Positions 15,882 to 23,982 of a stretch of 64,000 nucleotides of DNA are shown one piece after another. The notes below the pieces were generated by a model. That model had not been told where the DNA came from. It searched no databases and saw only the letters and a program-made list of their open reading frames with translations. Source of the stretch: Saccharothrix saharensis (GTDB lineage Bacteria > Actinomycetota > Actinomycetes > Mycobacteriales > Pseudonocardiaceae); the NCBI RefSeq assembly GCF_006716745.1, contig NZ_VFPP01000001.1, positions 4,898,001-4,962,000 on the forward strand, in the 5' to 3' direction. The position numbers and the translations under genes were made by a program. Each line of letters begins with the position of its first letter. Positions within the stretch are counted from its first letter, which is position 1.

Positions 15882-18467
15882 TCAGCCCTGGGCGAGGTCG
15901 GCGAAGCGGCTGTAGTGGAGCTGGTGGGCCACGGTGATGGTGGCGGTCGGGCCGGCGCGGTGCTTGGCGATGATCAGGTCCGCCTCGCCGGCGCGCGGGT
16001 CGTCGCGCTCCCAGGCGTCCGGGCGGTTGATCAGGATCACCATGTCCGCGTCCTGCTCCAGCGAGCCGGACTCGCGCAGGTCGGACAGCTGCGGGCGCTT
16101 GTCGGTGCGCTGTTCCGGACCTCGGTTGAGCTGGCTGATCGCGATCACCGGGACCTCGAGCTCCTTGGCGATCAGCTTCAGGTTCCGGGAGAACTCCGAG
16201 ACCTCCTGCTGGCGGGACTCGCTGCGCTTGCCCGACGACATCAGCTGGAGGTAGTCGACCACCACCAACCGCAGGTCGTGGCGCTGCTTCAACCGCCGCG
16301 CCTTGGCCCGGATCTCCATCATGGTCAGGTTCGGCGAGTCGTCCACGAACAGCGGCGCCTCGGAGATCTCGCTCATCCGCCGCGCCAACCGGGTCCAGTC
16401 GTCGTCGCTCATCCGCCCACCGCGCATGTCGCCGAGCCGGATGCGCGCCTCGGCTGACAGCATGCGCATGACGATCTCCGTGCGCGACATCTCCAGCGAG
16501 AAGATCGCGCTGGTCAACCCGTGCTTCACCGAGCAGGACCGGGCGAAATCCAGTCCCAGCGTCGAGTTGTGGGTCGGGATCATGGAGCGTCCCGCGAGGT
16601 AGAGGTGGTCCTCGTTGTCCACCTCGACGCACCGCACCGGAACACTCGGGACCGGGCGCACGTCGACGATGAACCGCGACCCCGTGCGGACGGAGCTCCG
16701 GCTGCGGCGCCGTTCCTTCAACACCAGCCGCTTGCTCTCGATGCCGAACACGTCGTCGTCCGTGCCGAAGGTCAGGGTGTAGGCGGTGGACGTCTGCTCG
16801 TTGCGCCCGCGCACCGACTTGCTGCCGGTCGAACACCGGTAGCCGAGGCTGACCACGAGTTCACGGACGTCCTCGGCCAGGCGGCGGTTCGTCACGCAGA
16901 ACTGCACCGACCCGCCTGCCGTCACCGTGCCGTCGGTGTCGAGCAACCCCGCGAGCAGCGCACGCCGCTGCGTGACGGATGCCCGGAGGTAGGACGCGGG
17001 GATGTGCTTGTCACCCAGCACGCCGAGGCTGCGCAGGAGTGCCTGAACGGTGCCGTGGTCGTGGTGGCAGGCCTGGCAGCGTCGCAGGCCGGAGGAACGA
17101 GCACCGCAGTCCGGGCAGGTCGACGCCGGCACGGGGGCCGACGTGAAGCGCGACGTGCCACCGCAGCTGCGGCCACACGTCTCGACCTGCGCGGTCGCCG
17201 GAGTGAAGAGGGTGCCGCAGACGACGCACGCGCGGGTCTCGGGCGCATCCGCCGCGGGTAGCCGGATGCTGTGCACCAAGCCGCTCTCGGGCACGACGTC
17301 GTAGCCCTCGGCTTCGATGTTCCAGGCGATCTCGGGGTCCGCCGTCGTGATCCTGGCGGAGGCGGAGTGCCCGTCGCCCAGCCACGCGCCGAGCGTGTAC
17401 GGACCGACCGGCAGCGGTGCTTCGGGCAGGTCCAGTGCTCGGGCGTTCGGCACCGAGTGGTTCAGCCGTCGCTCCGCCGTCTCGCAGCGCAGGGTGGCGG
17501 CGATCTCCCGGGTGGTGCGGATGCCGCCACGGGCGCGCTCGGACCCGACCTCCGACGCCGAGCGGCGTGCTGCCCGCGTCTCGGTGAGCCACTGGTGCTC
17601 GGCGTCGGCCACGAGCACGGAGCCATCCGAGAACTCCACCTCGTAGCACGGTCGGCCGAGCATCACGTCGGTCGCCGCCACCACCCTGGTGGGCCGGCCG
17701 TCCGCGCCGATGAGCCGGTCGCCCACGGTGACCTCGCCCATGGTCGTCCACCCGGTGGGCGTGGCGAGCGGGGTGTCCAGCGCGAGCGCCTTGCCCACGC
17801 CGGGGCGGGCCGCGACGATGATCATCTGGCCGGGGTGCAGGCCGTTGGTCAGCTCGTCCAGGTCGGCGAAGCCGGTGGGGATGCCCAGTGACGAGCCGCC
17901 GCGCGAGGCGATGGCGTCGATCTCGTCCATCGTCGGCTGGAGCAGCTCCTCCAGCACCACGTAGTCCTCGGTGGTGCGGCGCTCGGTGACCTCGTAGATC
18001 GCGGCCTGCGCGCGGTCGACGACCTCGTCCACGTCGGCGCCCTCGGCCCCGTTGTAGCCGAGCTGGACGATCCGCGTGCCCGCCTCGACCAGCCGCCGCA
18101 GCACCGCCTTCTCCGCCACGATCTCGGCGTAGTACGAGGCGTTGGCGGCCGTCGGCACGGTCGCGATCAGGGTGTGCAGGTACGGCGCGCCACCCACGCG
18201 CAGCAGCTCGCCCCGGCGTTCGAGCTCGGCGGACACCGTGATCGGGTCGGCCGGCTCGCCCCGCCCGTACAGGTCGAGGATGCAGTCGTACACGGCCTGG
18301 TGCGCGGGTCGGTAGAAGTCGTTGGGCGCCAGGACCTCGACCACGTCGGCGATCGCGTCCTTGCTCAGCAGCATCCCGCCCAGCACCGACTGCTCGGCGG
18401 CGAGGTCCTGCGGCGGCTGCCGTTCGAAGCCGGGCTCGGCCATGCCCCGGTCGTCCACCAGCGCCAC
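15882..18467 (-). CDS. dnaB: Replicative DNA helicase DnaB with in-frame intein
   Basis: An 861-residue precursor of the hexameric replicative helicase. The N-terminal domain (QDLAAEQSVLGGMLLSKDAI) and linker come first. The RecA-like domain begins with GQMIIVAARPGVGK, whose Walker A Lys is residue 226. A 408-residue intein interrupts here; the C-extein resumes STLGLDFARS, completing GKS/T. Downstream are the Walker B VVVDYLQLM and the SQLNRGPE loop. The spliced product would be 453 residues, normal for DnaB. The GTG at 18467 has GGGGTGAG upstream; an ATG at 18443 is an alternative. The upstream region carries DnaA-box-like sites. Confidence 0.93.
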   Translation of the reverse strand: MALVDDRGMAEPGFERQPPQDLAAEQSVLGGMLLSKDAIADVVEVLAPNDFYRPAHQAVYDCILDLYGRGEPADPITVSAELERRGELLRVGGAPYLHTLIATVPTAANASYYAEIVAEKAVLRRLVEAGTRIVQLGYNGAEGADVDEVVDRAQAAIYEVTERRTTEDYVVLEELLQPTMDEIDAIASRGGSSLGIPTGFADLDELTNGLHPGQMIIVAARPGVGKALALDTPLATPTGWTTMGEVTVGDRLIGADGRPTRVVAATDVMLGRPCYEVEFSDGSVLVADAEHQWLTETRAARRSASEVGSERARGGIRTTREIAATLRCETAERRLNHSVPNARALDLPEAPLPVGPYTLGAWLGDGHSASARITTADPEIAWNIEAEGYDVVPESGLVHSIRLPAADAPETRACVVCGTLFTPATAQVETCGRSCGGTSRFTSAPVPASTCPDCGARSSGLRRCQACHHDHGTVQALLRSLGVLGDKHIPASYLRASVTQRRALLAGLLDTDGTVTAGGSVQFCVTNRRLAEDVRELVVSLGYRCSTGSKSVRGRNEQTSTAYTLTFGTDDDVFGIESKRLVLKERRRSRSSVRTGSRFIVDVRPVPSVPVRCVEVDNEDHLYLAGRSMIPTHNSTLGLDFARSCSVKHGLTSAIFSLEMSRTEIVMRMLSAEARIRLGDMRGGRMSDDDWTRLARRMSEISEAPLFVDDSPNLTMMEIRAKARRLKQRHDLRLVVVDYLQLMSSGKRSESRQQEVSEFSRNLKLIAKELEVPVIAISQLNRGPEQRTDKRPQLSDLRESGSLEQDADMVILINRPDAWERDDPRAGEADLIIAKHRAGPTATITVAHQLHYSRFADLAQG
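16566..17789 (-). mobile_element. Class 3 intein in the DnaB P-loop, with DOD endonuclease and zinc-ribbon-like insert
   Basis: The intein is exactly 408 residues and starts ALALDTPLATP after GVGK. It has Ala1, not Cys or Ser, as its first residue and ends MIPTHN before Ser+1. The class 3 WCT signature is present: W67 in block B (DAEHQW), C387 in block F (VRCVEV) and T406 in block G, with H407-N408 last. Two LAGLIDADG-type motifs occur (LGAWLGDG, 133-140; LLAGLLDTDG, 278-287). Between them are two CxxC pairs per cluster: C188/C191 with C205/C209, and C225/C228 with C238/C241. This looks like two zinc ribbons inside the endonuclease region. Confidence 0.9.
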
Positions 18468-18592
18468 CGTGAGCTCACCCCAATCTGCTGCCGTGCGGTT
18501 TGTTGTACCTCGTGGGTCCGACAATGTCCGCCACGCCACGCCCCGTGGTCCAGCGACGCTAGAGCCACCTGGATGGCGTAGGCAAACCCACC

Positions 18593-18816
18593 TGTGGACA
18601 ACGCGGTGGACAGCTTGGGGATGGGCGGGTCGAGCTGACCACAGGGCTGGGGAAAGCTGTGGACAACCTGGGTACAACTCGGGCCCAGACGAAAGTCAGC
18701 GCAGGTCAAGGCCTGTGGATAAGTTTGTGGAAAAGTCGTTCGTCACACCTTCGGCGTGTCGTGTGTAACCGGGTCCACGGCGTGTCGCGCACGACGTGTC
18801 ACAGGAGTTGTCCACA
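18593..18816. promoter_or_regulatory. Cluster of five DnaA-box-like 9-mers between rplI and dnaB
   Basis: The 410-nt gap 18468-18878 holds TGTGGACAA at 18593-18601 and 18658-18666, TGTGGATAA at 18714-18722, TGTGGAAAA at 18726-18734 and TTGTCCACA at 18808-18816. The first four are the reverse orientation of TTGTCCACA, TTATCCACA and TTTTCCACA. These match the actinobacterial DnaA box consensus. No dnaA or dnaN is near and no AT-rich unwinding element is visible, so this is more likely a DnaA-dependent control or titration site than oriC. It probably also contains the dnaB promoter. Confidence 0.65.
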
Positions 18817-18827
18817 GCCGGACGCGC

Positions 18828-18869
18828 GAAAGCGCCGCCCGACCAGAACACCTGGTCGAACGGCGCTTC
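18828..18869 (-). terminator. Hairpin after rplI
   Basis: An inverted repeat with arms starting GAAAGCGCCG on the left and CGGCGCTTCC on the right, plus an inner GACCAG/CTGGTC stem, lies 10 nt beyond the rplI stop. It probably ends the rpsF-ssb-rpsR-rplI transcript. No T-tract is present. Confidence 0.7.
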
Positions 18870-18878
18870 CGGACAGCG

Positions 18879-19334
18879 TCAGAGCGCGTTCGCGACCTCG
18901 ACCGAGAGCGCCACGGTGACCTCCGGGTGGAGCCGGACGTTCACCGAGTGCTTGCCGAGGGTCTTGATGTGACCCGCGATCTCGACGGCCCGCTTGTCCA
19001 GCGTGGGGCCGCCGGCCGCACGCACGGCCGACACGACGTCGGACGAGGTGACGGAGCCGAACAGCTTCTTCGAGCCCGCCGCGGCCTTGGCCTTCAGCGT
19101 CACGGAGCCCAGGCCCTCGAGCGAGGCCTTGATCTCCTTGGCGTGGTCCAGGTCGCGGACCCGGCGGGTCTCCTGCGCCCGGCGGATGACCTCGACCTGC
19201 TTGGCCGCGCCCTTGGTGGCGAGGATCGCCAGGCCGCGGGGCAGCAGGTAGTTGCGGCCATAGCCGTCCTTGACCTCGACGATGTCGCCGGGGCCGCCGA
19301 GGCCGGTCACGTCAGCGGTGAGGATGAGCTTCAC
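18879..19334 (-). CDS. rplI: 50S ribosomal protein L9
   Basis: A 151-residue protein that binds 23S rRNA at the base of the L1 stalk. The N-terminal RNA-binding domain ([26 protein letters not shown] near 28-40) is followed by the long connecting helix and the C-terminal domain ([22 protein letters not shown]). Length and motifs are normal. It is the last gene of the rpsF operon, 16 nt after rpsR. Confidence 0.96.
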   Translation of the reverse strand: MKLILTADVTGLGGPGDIVEVKDGYGRNYLLPRGLAILATKGAAKQVEVIRRAQETRRVRDLDHAKEIKASLEGLGSVTLKAKAAAGSKKLFGSVTSSDVVSAVRAAGGPTLDKRAVEIAGHIKTLGKHSVNVRLHPEVTVALSVEVANAL

Positions 19335-19350
19335 GATGCCGTCCCCCTTC

Positions 19351-19590
19351 TCAGCGAGCGGTCGAGGTGTAGGGCAGCAGCGCCATCTCGCGGGCGTTCT
19401 TGACGGCGACCGCGACGTCGCGCTGGTGCTGGGAGCAGTTGCCGGTGACCCGGCGGGCGCGGATCTTGCCCCGGTCCGAGATGTACTTCCGGAGCAGGGT
19501 GGTGTCCTTGTAGTCGATCAGGTTGGCGTTCTTGTCCTTGCAGAACGCGCAGACCTTCTTCTTGGGCTTGCGCACAGGCGGCTTGGCCAT
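19351..19590 (-). CDS. rpsR: 30S ribosomal protein S18 (zinc-motif form)
   Basis: A 79-residue small-subunit protein that binds 16S rRNA with S6. It reads [13 protein letters not shown] near the N-terminus and [17 protein letters not shown] in the core. The CxxC pair at about 14-17 and a Cys at about 52 (GNCSQHQ) indicate the Cys-containing, zinc-binding paralogue type. Mycobacteria also carry a Cys-free paralogue that replaces it under zinc limitation; none is seen here. It sits between ssb and rplI in the usual order. Confidence 0.96.
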   Translation of the reverse strand: MAKPPVRKPKKKVCAFCKDKNANLIDYKDTTLLRKYISDRGKIRARRVTGNCSQHQRDVAVAVKNAREMALLPYTSTAR

Positions 19591-19641
19591 GTGTGGACTC
19601 CTGGTATTACGCAGTGAAGTGTGGAGTGGACCGGTGCCGGT

Positions 19642-20139
19642 CTAGAAGGGGGGCTCGTCGGCGAAGCCACCGGAGCCGGCCGGGGGCGCGGAGCCCCACG
19701 GGTCGTCGGCCGGGGCGCCACCGCCGCCGCCACGGGACTGACCGCCGCCGCCGAAGCCGCCGCCGCCGTCCCCGCGGCTCACCTTGTTGACCTTCGCGGT
19801 CGCGTAGCGCAGCGAGGGGCCGATCTCGTCGACCTCAAGCTCGATGACGGTGCGCTTCTCGCCTTCCTTCGTCTCGAAGGAACGCTGGCGCAGCCGCCCG
19901 GTCACGAGCACGCGCGAACCGCGGGTGAGGGACTCGGCCACGTTCTCCGCGACCTGCCGCCACACGTTGCACCGCAGGAACAGCGCTTCGCCGTCCTTCC
20001 ACTCGCCGCTCGCCCGGTCGAACGTGCGGGGGGTGGAGGCCACGGTGAAGCTCGCCACCGCGGCGCCGGACTGGGTGAAGCGGAGTTCGGGATCAGCGGT
20101 CAGGTTCCCGACCACCGTGATCGTCGTCTCGCCTGCCAT
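19642..20139 (-). CDS. ssb: Single-stranded DNA-binding protein
   Basis: A 165-residue protein that coats single-stranded DNA in replication and repair. The OB-fold covers residues 1-110 ([39 protein letters not shown]). A Gly-rich linker with RGGGGG-type stretches follows. The acidic tail FADEPPF matches the partner-binding C-terminal tip. It lies 13 nt after rpsF and 51 nt before rpsR in the conserved operon, so it should be co-transcribed with the ribosomal genes. Confidence 0.96.
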   Translation of the reverse strand: MAGETTITVVGNLTADPELRFTQSGAAVASFTVASTPRTFDRASGEWKDGEALFLRCNVWRQVAENVAESLTRGSRVLVTGRLRQRSFETKEGEKRTVIELEVDEIGPSLRYATAKVNKVSRGDGGGGFGGGGQSRGGGGGAPADDPWGSAPPAGSGGFADEPPF

Positions 20140-20152
20140 GTCGAGGGCGCTC

Positions 20153-20494
20153 CTAGGCCTTGGCCGCGGCCTTGGCGGCGATCCGCGCCGCGGTCTTCGC
20201 GGCCTTGGCGGGCTCGCGCCGGATGACCTTCGTCCGGAGCACCGTCTCCTGCAGGCCGAGCTGGCGGTCCAGCTCCTTCACCGCGTCGGGGGTCGAGATC
20301 AGGTCGAGGACGGCGTAGATGCCCTCGGCGTTCTTGTTGATCTCGAAGCTCAGCCGGCGCTTGCCCCACACCTCGACCTTCTCCACGTTGCCACCCGTGG
20401 TGCGGATGACGTTGAGGAACGTGTCAAGGGACGGCGCGATCGTGCGCTCGTCGAGACTGGGGTCGAGGATGATCATCACTTCGTAATGACGCAT
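20153..20494 (-). CDS. rpsF: 30S ribosomal protein S6
   Basis: A 113-residue protein that pairs with S18 on 16S rRNA. It starts [16 protein letters not shown] and contains [20 protein letters not shown]. The C-terminal tail is extended and rich in Ala and Lys. The ATG at 20494 follows AGGAGG with a 12-nt spacer; an in-frame GTG at 20503 lies only 3 nt from AGGAGG and is unlikely. First gene of the rpsF-ssb-rpsR-rplI operon. Confidence 0.95.
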   Translation of the reverse strand: MRHYEVMIILDPSLDERTIAPSLDTFLNVIRTTGGNVEKVEVWGKRRLSFEINKNAEGIYAVLDLISTPDAVKELDRQLGLQETVLRTKVIRREPAKAAKTAARIAAKAAAKA

Positions 20495-20623
20495 GAAGAC
20501 CACTCACCTCCTGTGGACTCGGCGGCCACGGACGTTCCGTGGCAGGAGGGTCGTCGCGTCAGCAACCCGAGAAGGGTAACAGGTGGTGAACGGTGCCTTT
20601 GACCAGGTCTCCGGCGCCGGGTG

Positions 20624-21634
20624 TCAGGCGACGGCCCGGCGCAGCACCCAGGTGCGCACCAGCGCGCCGGTCACGCACGACAGCAGCAGCACGGCCAGCA
20701 GCACGGGAGCCGCCACGCCGCCGCCCATCCGACCGGAGCCGGGCAGGGCCTGCGCGCGGCCCGCGGTCTGCACGCTGTCGGAGTCGTCCGCGCCGGGCAC
20801 GCCGTAGCCGGGCCGGTAGCCGCTGACGCCGCCGCCGTAGCGCACGCCGGGTGACGGCGCGAACTCCCCGGCCACGGCGAACGGCAGCGAGCCGTAGCTG
20901 AACAGCGGCACGCGGCCGAAGTTGCCGCCCCACGGGTTCGCGCCGTACAGCGGCACGTCGGGCGCGTCGACGCCGCCGACCGGGCTGGTGGCCGGGTTCG
21001 AGCCGGTCGGGCTGGTCCCGGGCTGCGACGTGCCGGGGGTGCCGCCGGGTTGGCCGGTCTGCGGAGGCTGGTTCGGCGACGGCCTGGTCCCGGGCAGGGT
21101 GGGCAGCCCCGGGAGTTGGCCGGTGGCCTGCCCGGAGGCGTCCGCGAGCGCCCGCGACCCGTCCTGGACGGGCGCGGCGGCGGTGTTGACCGCCTGCACG
21201 GTGACGCCGCACAGCTTCGTCAGCTCCGTGCGCACGCCGTTGGACAGGGTGACGATGATCGGCCCGAGCAGGGGCAGCTTGACCAGCTCGGCGTTGACCT
21301 TGTTCGCGATGTCGCCGCCGGTGATGACGCCGGTGCCGGTTCCGATCGCGCCGATCGGGATGGGCGGCAGGGCCGTGAACGCCTGGCGGAACGGCTCCGC
21401 CAGCGGCGGCCCGAGCAGCGGGACCGCCCGGATGAGCTGGACGACCGGGTCGAGCACCGCGGCCGGGCTCAGCGCCACCGGTGTGCCCGGCGCGCCCTGC
21501 ACGGTGGTCGCGCAGCTCCCCACGACGACGGGTTCGGCGGCGACGGCCGAACCGGAGCCCGCCGCGGCACCGGCCGTGCCGACCGCGAGCACGACGGCCG
21601 CCGCGCCCACCAGTCGAGTGAGCCGGATCCGCAT
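20624..21634 (-). CDS. Secreted, C-terminally anchored hypothetical protein
   Basis: A 336-residue protein that I do not recognise by family. It has a signal peptide (MRIRLTRLVGAAAVVLAVG, cleavage near AVAAEP at about 33) and a folded region to about residue 150 with two Cys (GSCATTV; TKLCGVTV) that may pair. A long Pro/Gly/Thr/Ser linker follows (about 165-215), then GYRPGYGVPG-like sequence, and a C-terminal hydrophobic helix (VAAPVLLAVLLLSCVTGALV) with a short basic tail. It is probably displayed on the cell surface. The ATG at 21634 follows AGGAGG by 8 nt. Same strand as the rpsF operon, upstream of it. Confidence 0.7.
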   Translation of the reverse strand: MRIRLTRLVGAAAVVLAVGTAGAAAGSGSAVAAEPVVVGSCATTVQGAPGTPVALSPAAVLDPVVQLIRAVPLLGPPLAEPFRQAFTALPPIPIGAIGTGTGVITGGDIANKVNAELVKLPLLGPIIVTLSNGVRTELTKLCGVTVQAVNTAAAPVQDGSRALADASGQATGQLPGLPTLPGTRPSPNQPPQTGQPGGTPGTSQPGTSPTGSNPATSPVGGVDAPDVPLYGANPWGGNFGRVPLFSYGSLPFAVAGEFAPSPGVRYGGGVSGYRPGYGVPGADDSDSVQTAGRAQALPGSGRMGGGVAAPVLLAVLLLSCVTGALVRTWVLRRAVA

Positions 21635-21790
21635 GTCTGGCCTCCTGGCGTACCGCACGCGCTTCCCGTTTCCTACTTACAAGTAACGAGCGTAGGTGCT
21701 GATAGTGACGCGGACCATCCCCCGCGATGACAAATTTCCTATCGGCGGCGGTCGGCGGGGCGTTGCAGCGCCCGACTACCCTCCACACCC

Positions 21791-22561
21791 ATGCGCATCG
21801 GGGCCCACGTCCGCGACGACGACCCGCTCGGCGCCGCCGCCGAGCGCGACGCCGACGTCGTGCAGTTCTTCCTGGCCGACCCGCAGGGCTGGAAGGCGCC
21901 GAAGCCGCACCCCCAGACCGACGGGTTGCTGGCCTCCGACCTGGACGTCTTCGTTCACGCGCCGTACCTGGCCAACGTCGCGTCGCTCAACAACCGCATC
22001 CGCATCCCGTCGCGCAAGATCGTGCTGCAGCACGCCGAGGCGGCGGCCAAGGTGGGCGCCAAGGGCCTGATCGTGCACGGCGGGCACGTCACCAAGGGCG
22101 AGGACCCGAACGAGGGCATCGCGAACTGGCGCAAGATGTTCGAGCGGCAGGCCGAGAGCGGTGGTTTCGCCGTCCCGATCCTGATCGAGAACACCGCGGG
22201 TGGCGAGAACGCCATGGCGCGCACGTTCGACATGCTCGGCAGGCTGTGGGACGCGGTCGGCGAGTTCGACGCCGGGTTCTGCCTGGACACCTGCCACGCG
22301 TTCGCCTCCGGCGAGGACCTGGTCGGCATCGTCGACCGGGTCAAGGCCATCACCGGGCGCATCGACCTGGTCCACCTCAACAGCTCCCGCGACGGGTTCG
22401 GCTCCTCGCGCGACCGGCACGCCAACATCGCGTCCGGCACCATCGACCCCGAGCAGCTGGTCGCGGTGGCCGCCGCGGCGGGCTCGCCGGTGCTGGTCGA
22501 GACGCCGGACGAGGGGCAAGCCGAGGACATCGCCTTCCTCCGCGAGCACCTGGGCCGCTGA
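21791..22561 (+). CDS. nfo: Deoxyribonuclease IV (AP endonuclease family 2)
   Basis: A 256-residue TIM-barrel enzyme that cleaves DNA at abasic sites in base excision repair, using metal ions. It starts MRIGAHVRDDDPLG. Metal-ligand segments are recognisable: VHAPYLANVAS, VHGGHV near residue 96, ILIENTAGG (the metal-bridging Glu) near 133, LDTCHAFASG near 165, and VHLNSSRDGFGSSRDRH near 195. Length is a little short for the family but all core segments are present. It is followed directly by a GT87 gene on the same strand. Confidence 0.9.
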   Translation: MRIGAHVRDDDPLGAAAERDADVVQFFLADPQGWKAPKPHPQTDGLLASDLDVFVHAPYLANVASLNNRIRIPSRKIVLQHAEAAAKVGAKGLIVHGGHVTKGEDPNEGIANWRKMFERQAESGGFAVPILIENTAGGENAMARTFDMLGRLWDAVGEFDAGFCLDTCHAFASGEDLVGIVDRVKAITGRIDLVHLNSSRDGFGSSRDRHANIASGTIDPEQLVAVAAAAGSPVLVETPDEGQAEDIAFLREHLGR

Positions 22562-22584
22562 GGGTGACGCGGGAGGTGGTGGCC

Positions 22585-23970
22585 GTGCGGCAGCGCGCGG
22601 GCGCCCGGTCGCGGTCGCGCCGGTTCGGCGCGGGCGCGCTCGCCGCGATCGTGCTGCTGAGCGGGTTGACGATGCTCCTCGGCTTCCTCAACAAGGACCG
22701 CTGCACCGGCCCGGAGTTCGACCAGTGGGGCCGCAGCGCGCCGGACTACGAGAAGCGCAACAAGGCCGACGTCTGCTACTCCGACATCCAGCACCTGTGG
22801 ATCGGCCGCGACGTCGACCGGCACGTGTTCCCGTACGTCGACGGCGGCATCACCGAGAACGGGGTGCTGGTCGGCGGCGTGGTCGAGTACCCGGTGCTGA
22901 CCGGGCTGCTGATCTGGGCGGGCGCGATCCCGGCGCGGACCGACGCGGCGTTCCTGCTGTACTCGGCGCTGCTGATGGCGCCGTTCGGGCTGGCCGCCGG
23001 GTGGCTGCTGGGCAGGTTGAGCCGGTGGCGGGCGCTGATCTGGGCGCTGGGACCGCCGGTGGTGCTGTACGCGTTCCACAACTGGGACCTGCCGGTCGTG
23101 TTCTGCGCGGTCGCCGCGGTGTACGTGGTGCACCGCGGTCGGGGCGGGCGCGAGCGGTCGTTGGTCGAGCGCGGCGTGGTCGCGTCCGTGCTGCTGGGCA
23201 TCGGGTGCGCGTTCAAGCTCTACCCGATGATCTTCGTGCTGCCGCTGTGCCTGTACGTGCTGACCGGCGGTCCGGGTGGGCGGTGGCGGCCGCGCGCCGA
23301 CCGGTACGACGTCGCGGGCGCGGTGAAGGTCGCGGTGGCGTCCGTGGTCACCGTGGTGGTGGTCAACCTGCCGTTCGCGGTGGCCGGGCCGGAGGGCTGG
23401 GCGGCGTCGTTCACGTTCCAGGGGCTGCGCCGGGTCGACATCACCACGAACTCGATCTGGTTCTGGTCGATGCGGCCGTTCATGGCCGACGAGACCATGC
23501 AGGCCGTGGTGGGCGTGCTGTCGCCGATGGGCATCCTGGCGTCGTTCGGGCTGGCGGCCTGGCTCGGGTGGCGGCGGTACCTGCGGGAGGGCACCTACCC
23601 GTGGGTGCCGGTGTCGGCCGCGATGCTCTGCGGGTTCCTGCTGCTGCACAAGGTGCACTCGCCGCAGTACACGCTGTGGCTGGTGCCGATGTTCGTGCTG
23701 CTGCGGGTGGACTGGGGCTGGGTGGCGGCGTACTTCGCCGCCGACCTCGCCATGGGTGTCGGCATCTTCCGCTGGTACTACGCCATCGAGTTCGGCGAGC
23801 CGTCCGGGATCTACGACGGTTTCTCGGCGCAGGCGGTGGTGATCGGGGTGTGGGGCCGGGCGGCGCTGTTGGCGGCGTTGTTCCTGGTGTTCCTGAAGTC
23901 GGAGGTCTCGTTCGGTGGGCGCGAGTCCTCGACCGCGGTGGCGCGGGTTCGGGAGGATGGCCCCACCTAG
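22585..23970 (+). CDS. GT87-family membrane glycosyltransferase (mannosyltransferase-like)
   Basis: A 461-residue polytopic protein of the DUF2029/GT87 group, which uses polyprenyl-phosphate mannose in mycobacterial glycolipids. About ten hydrophobic segments are visible. The family motif VEYPVLTGLL follows the first extracytoplasmic loop (ADVCYSDIQHLW), and HKVHSPQYTLWLVPM lies near the C-terminus. The GTG at 22585 has GGGAGG 8 nt upstream; a GTG at 22564 without such a site is the alternative. It follows nfo by 23 nt and resembles the gene at 25548-27113 in layout, so the two are probably paralogues. Confidence 0.82.
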   Translation: MRQRAGARSRSRRFGAGALAAIVLLSGLTMLLGFLNKDRCTGPEFDQWGRSAPDYEKRNKADVCYSDIQHLWIGRDVDRHVFPYVDGGITENGVLVGGVVEYPVLTGLLIWAGAIPARTDAAFLLYSALLMAPFGLAAGWLLGRLSRWRALIWALGPPVVLYAFHNWDLPVVFCAVAAVYVVHRGRGGRERSLVERGVVASVLLGIGCAFKLYPMIFVLPLCLYVLTGGPGGRWRPRADRYDVAGAVKVAVASVVTVVVVNLPFAVAGPEGWAASFTFQGLRRVDITTNSIWFWSMRPFMADETMQAVVGVLSPMGILASFGLAAWLGWRRYLREGTYPWVPVSAAMLCGFLLLHKVHSPQYTLWLVPMFVLLRVDWGWVAAYFAADLAMGVGIFRWYYAIEFGEPSGIYDGFSAQAVVIGVWGRAALLAALFLVFLKSEVSFGGRESSTAVARVREDGPT

Positions 23971-23982
23971 GGGGTGACGCCG

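Noticed and set aside
18593..18816. Chromosomal origin oriC
   Set aside because: No dnaA or dnaN, no AT-rich unwinding element, and the ribosomal/dnaB context points to a gene-control region.
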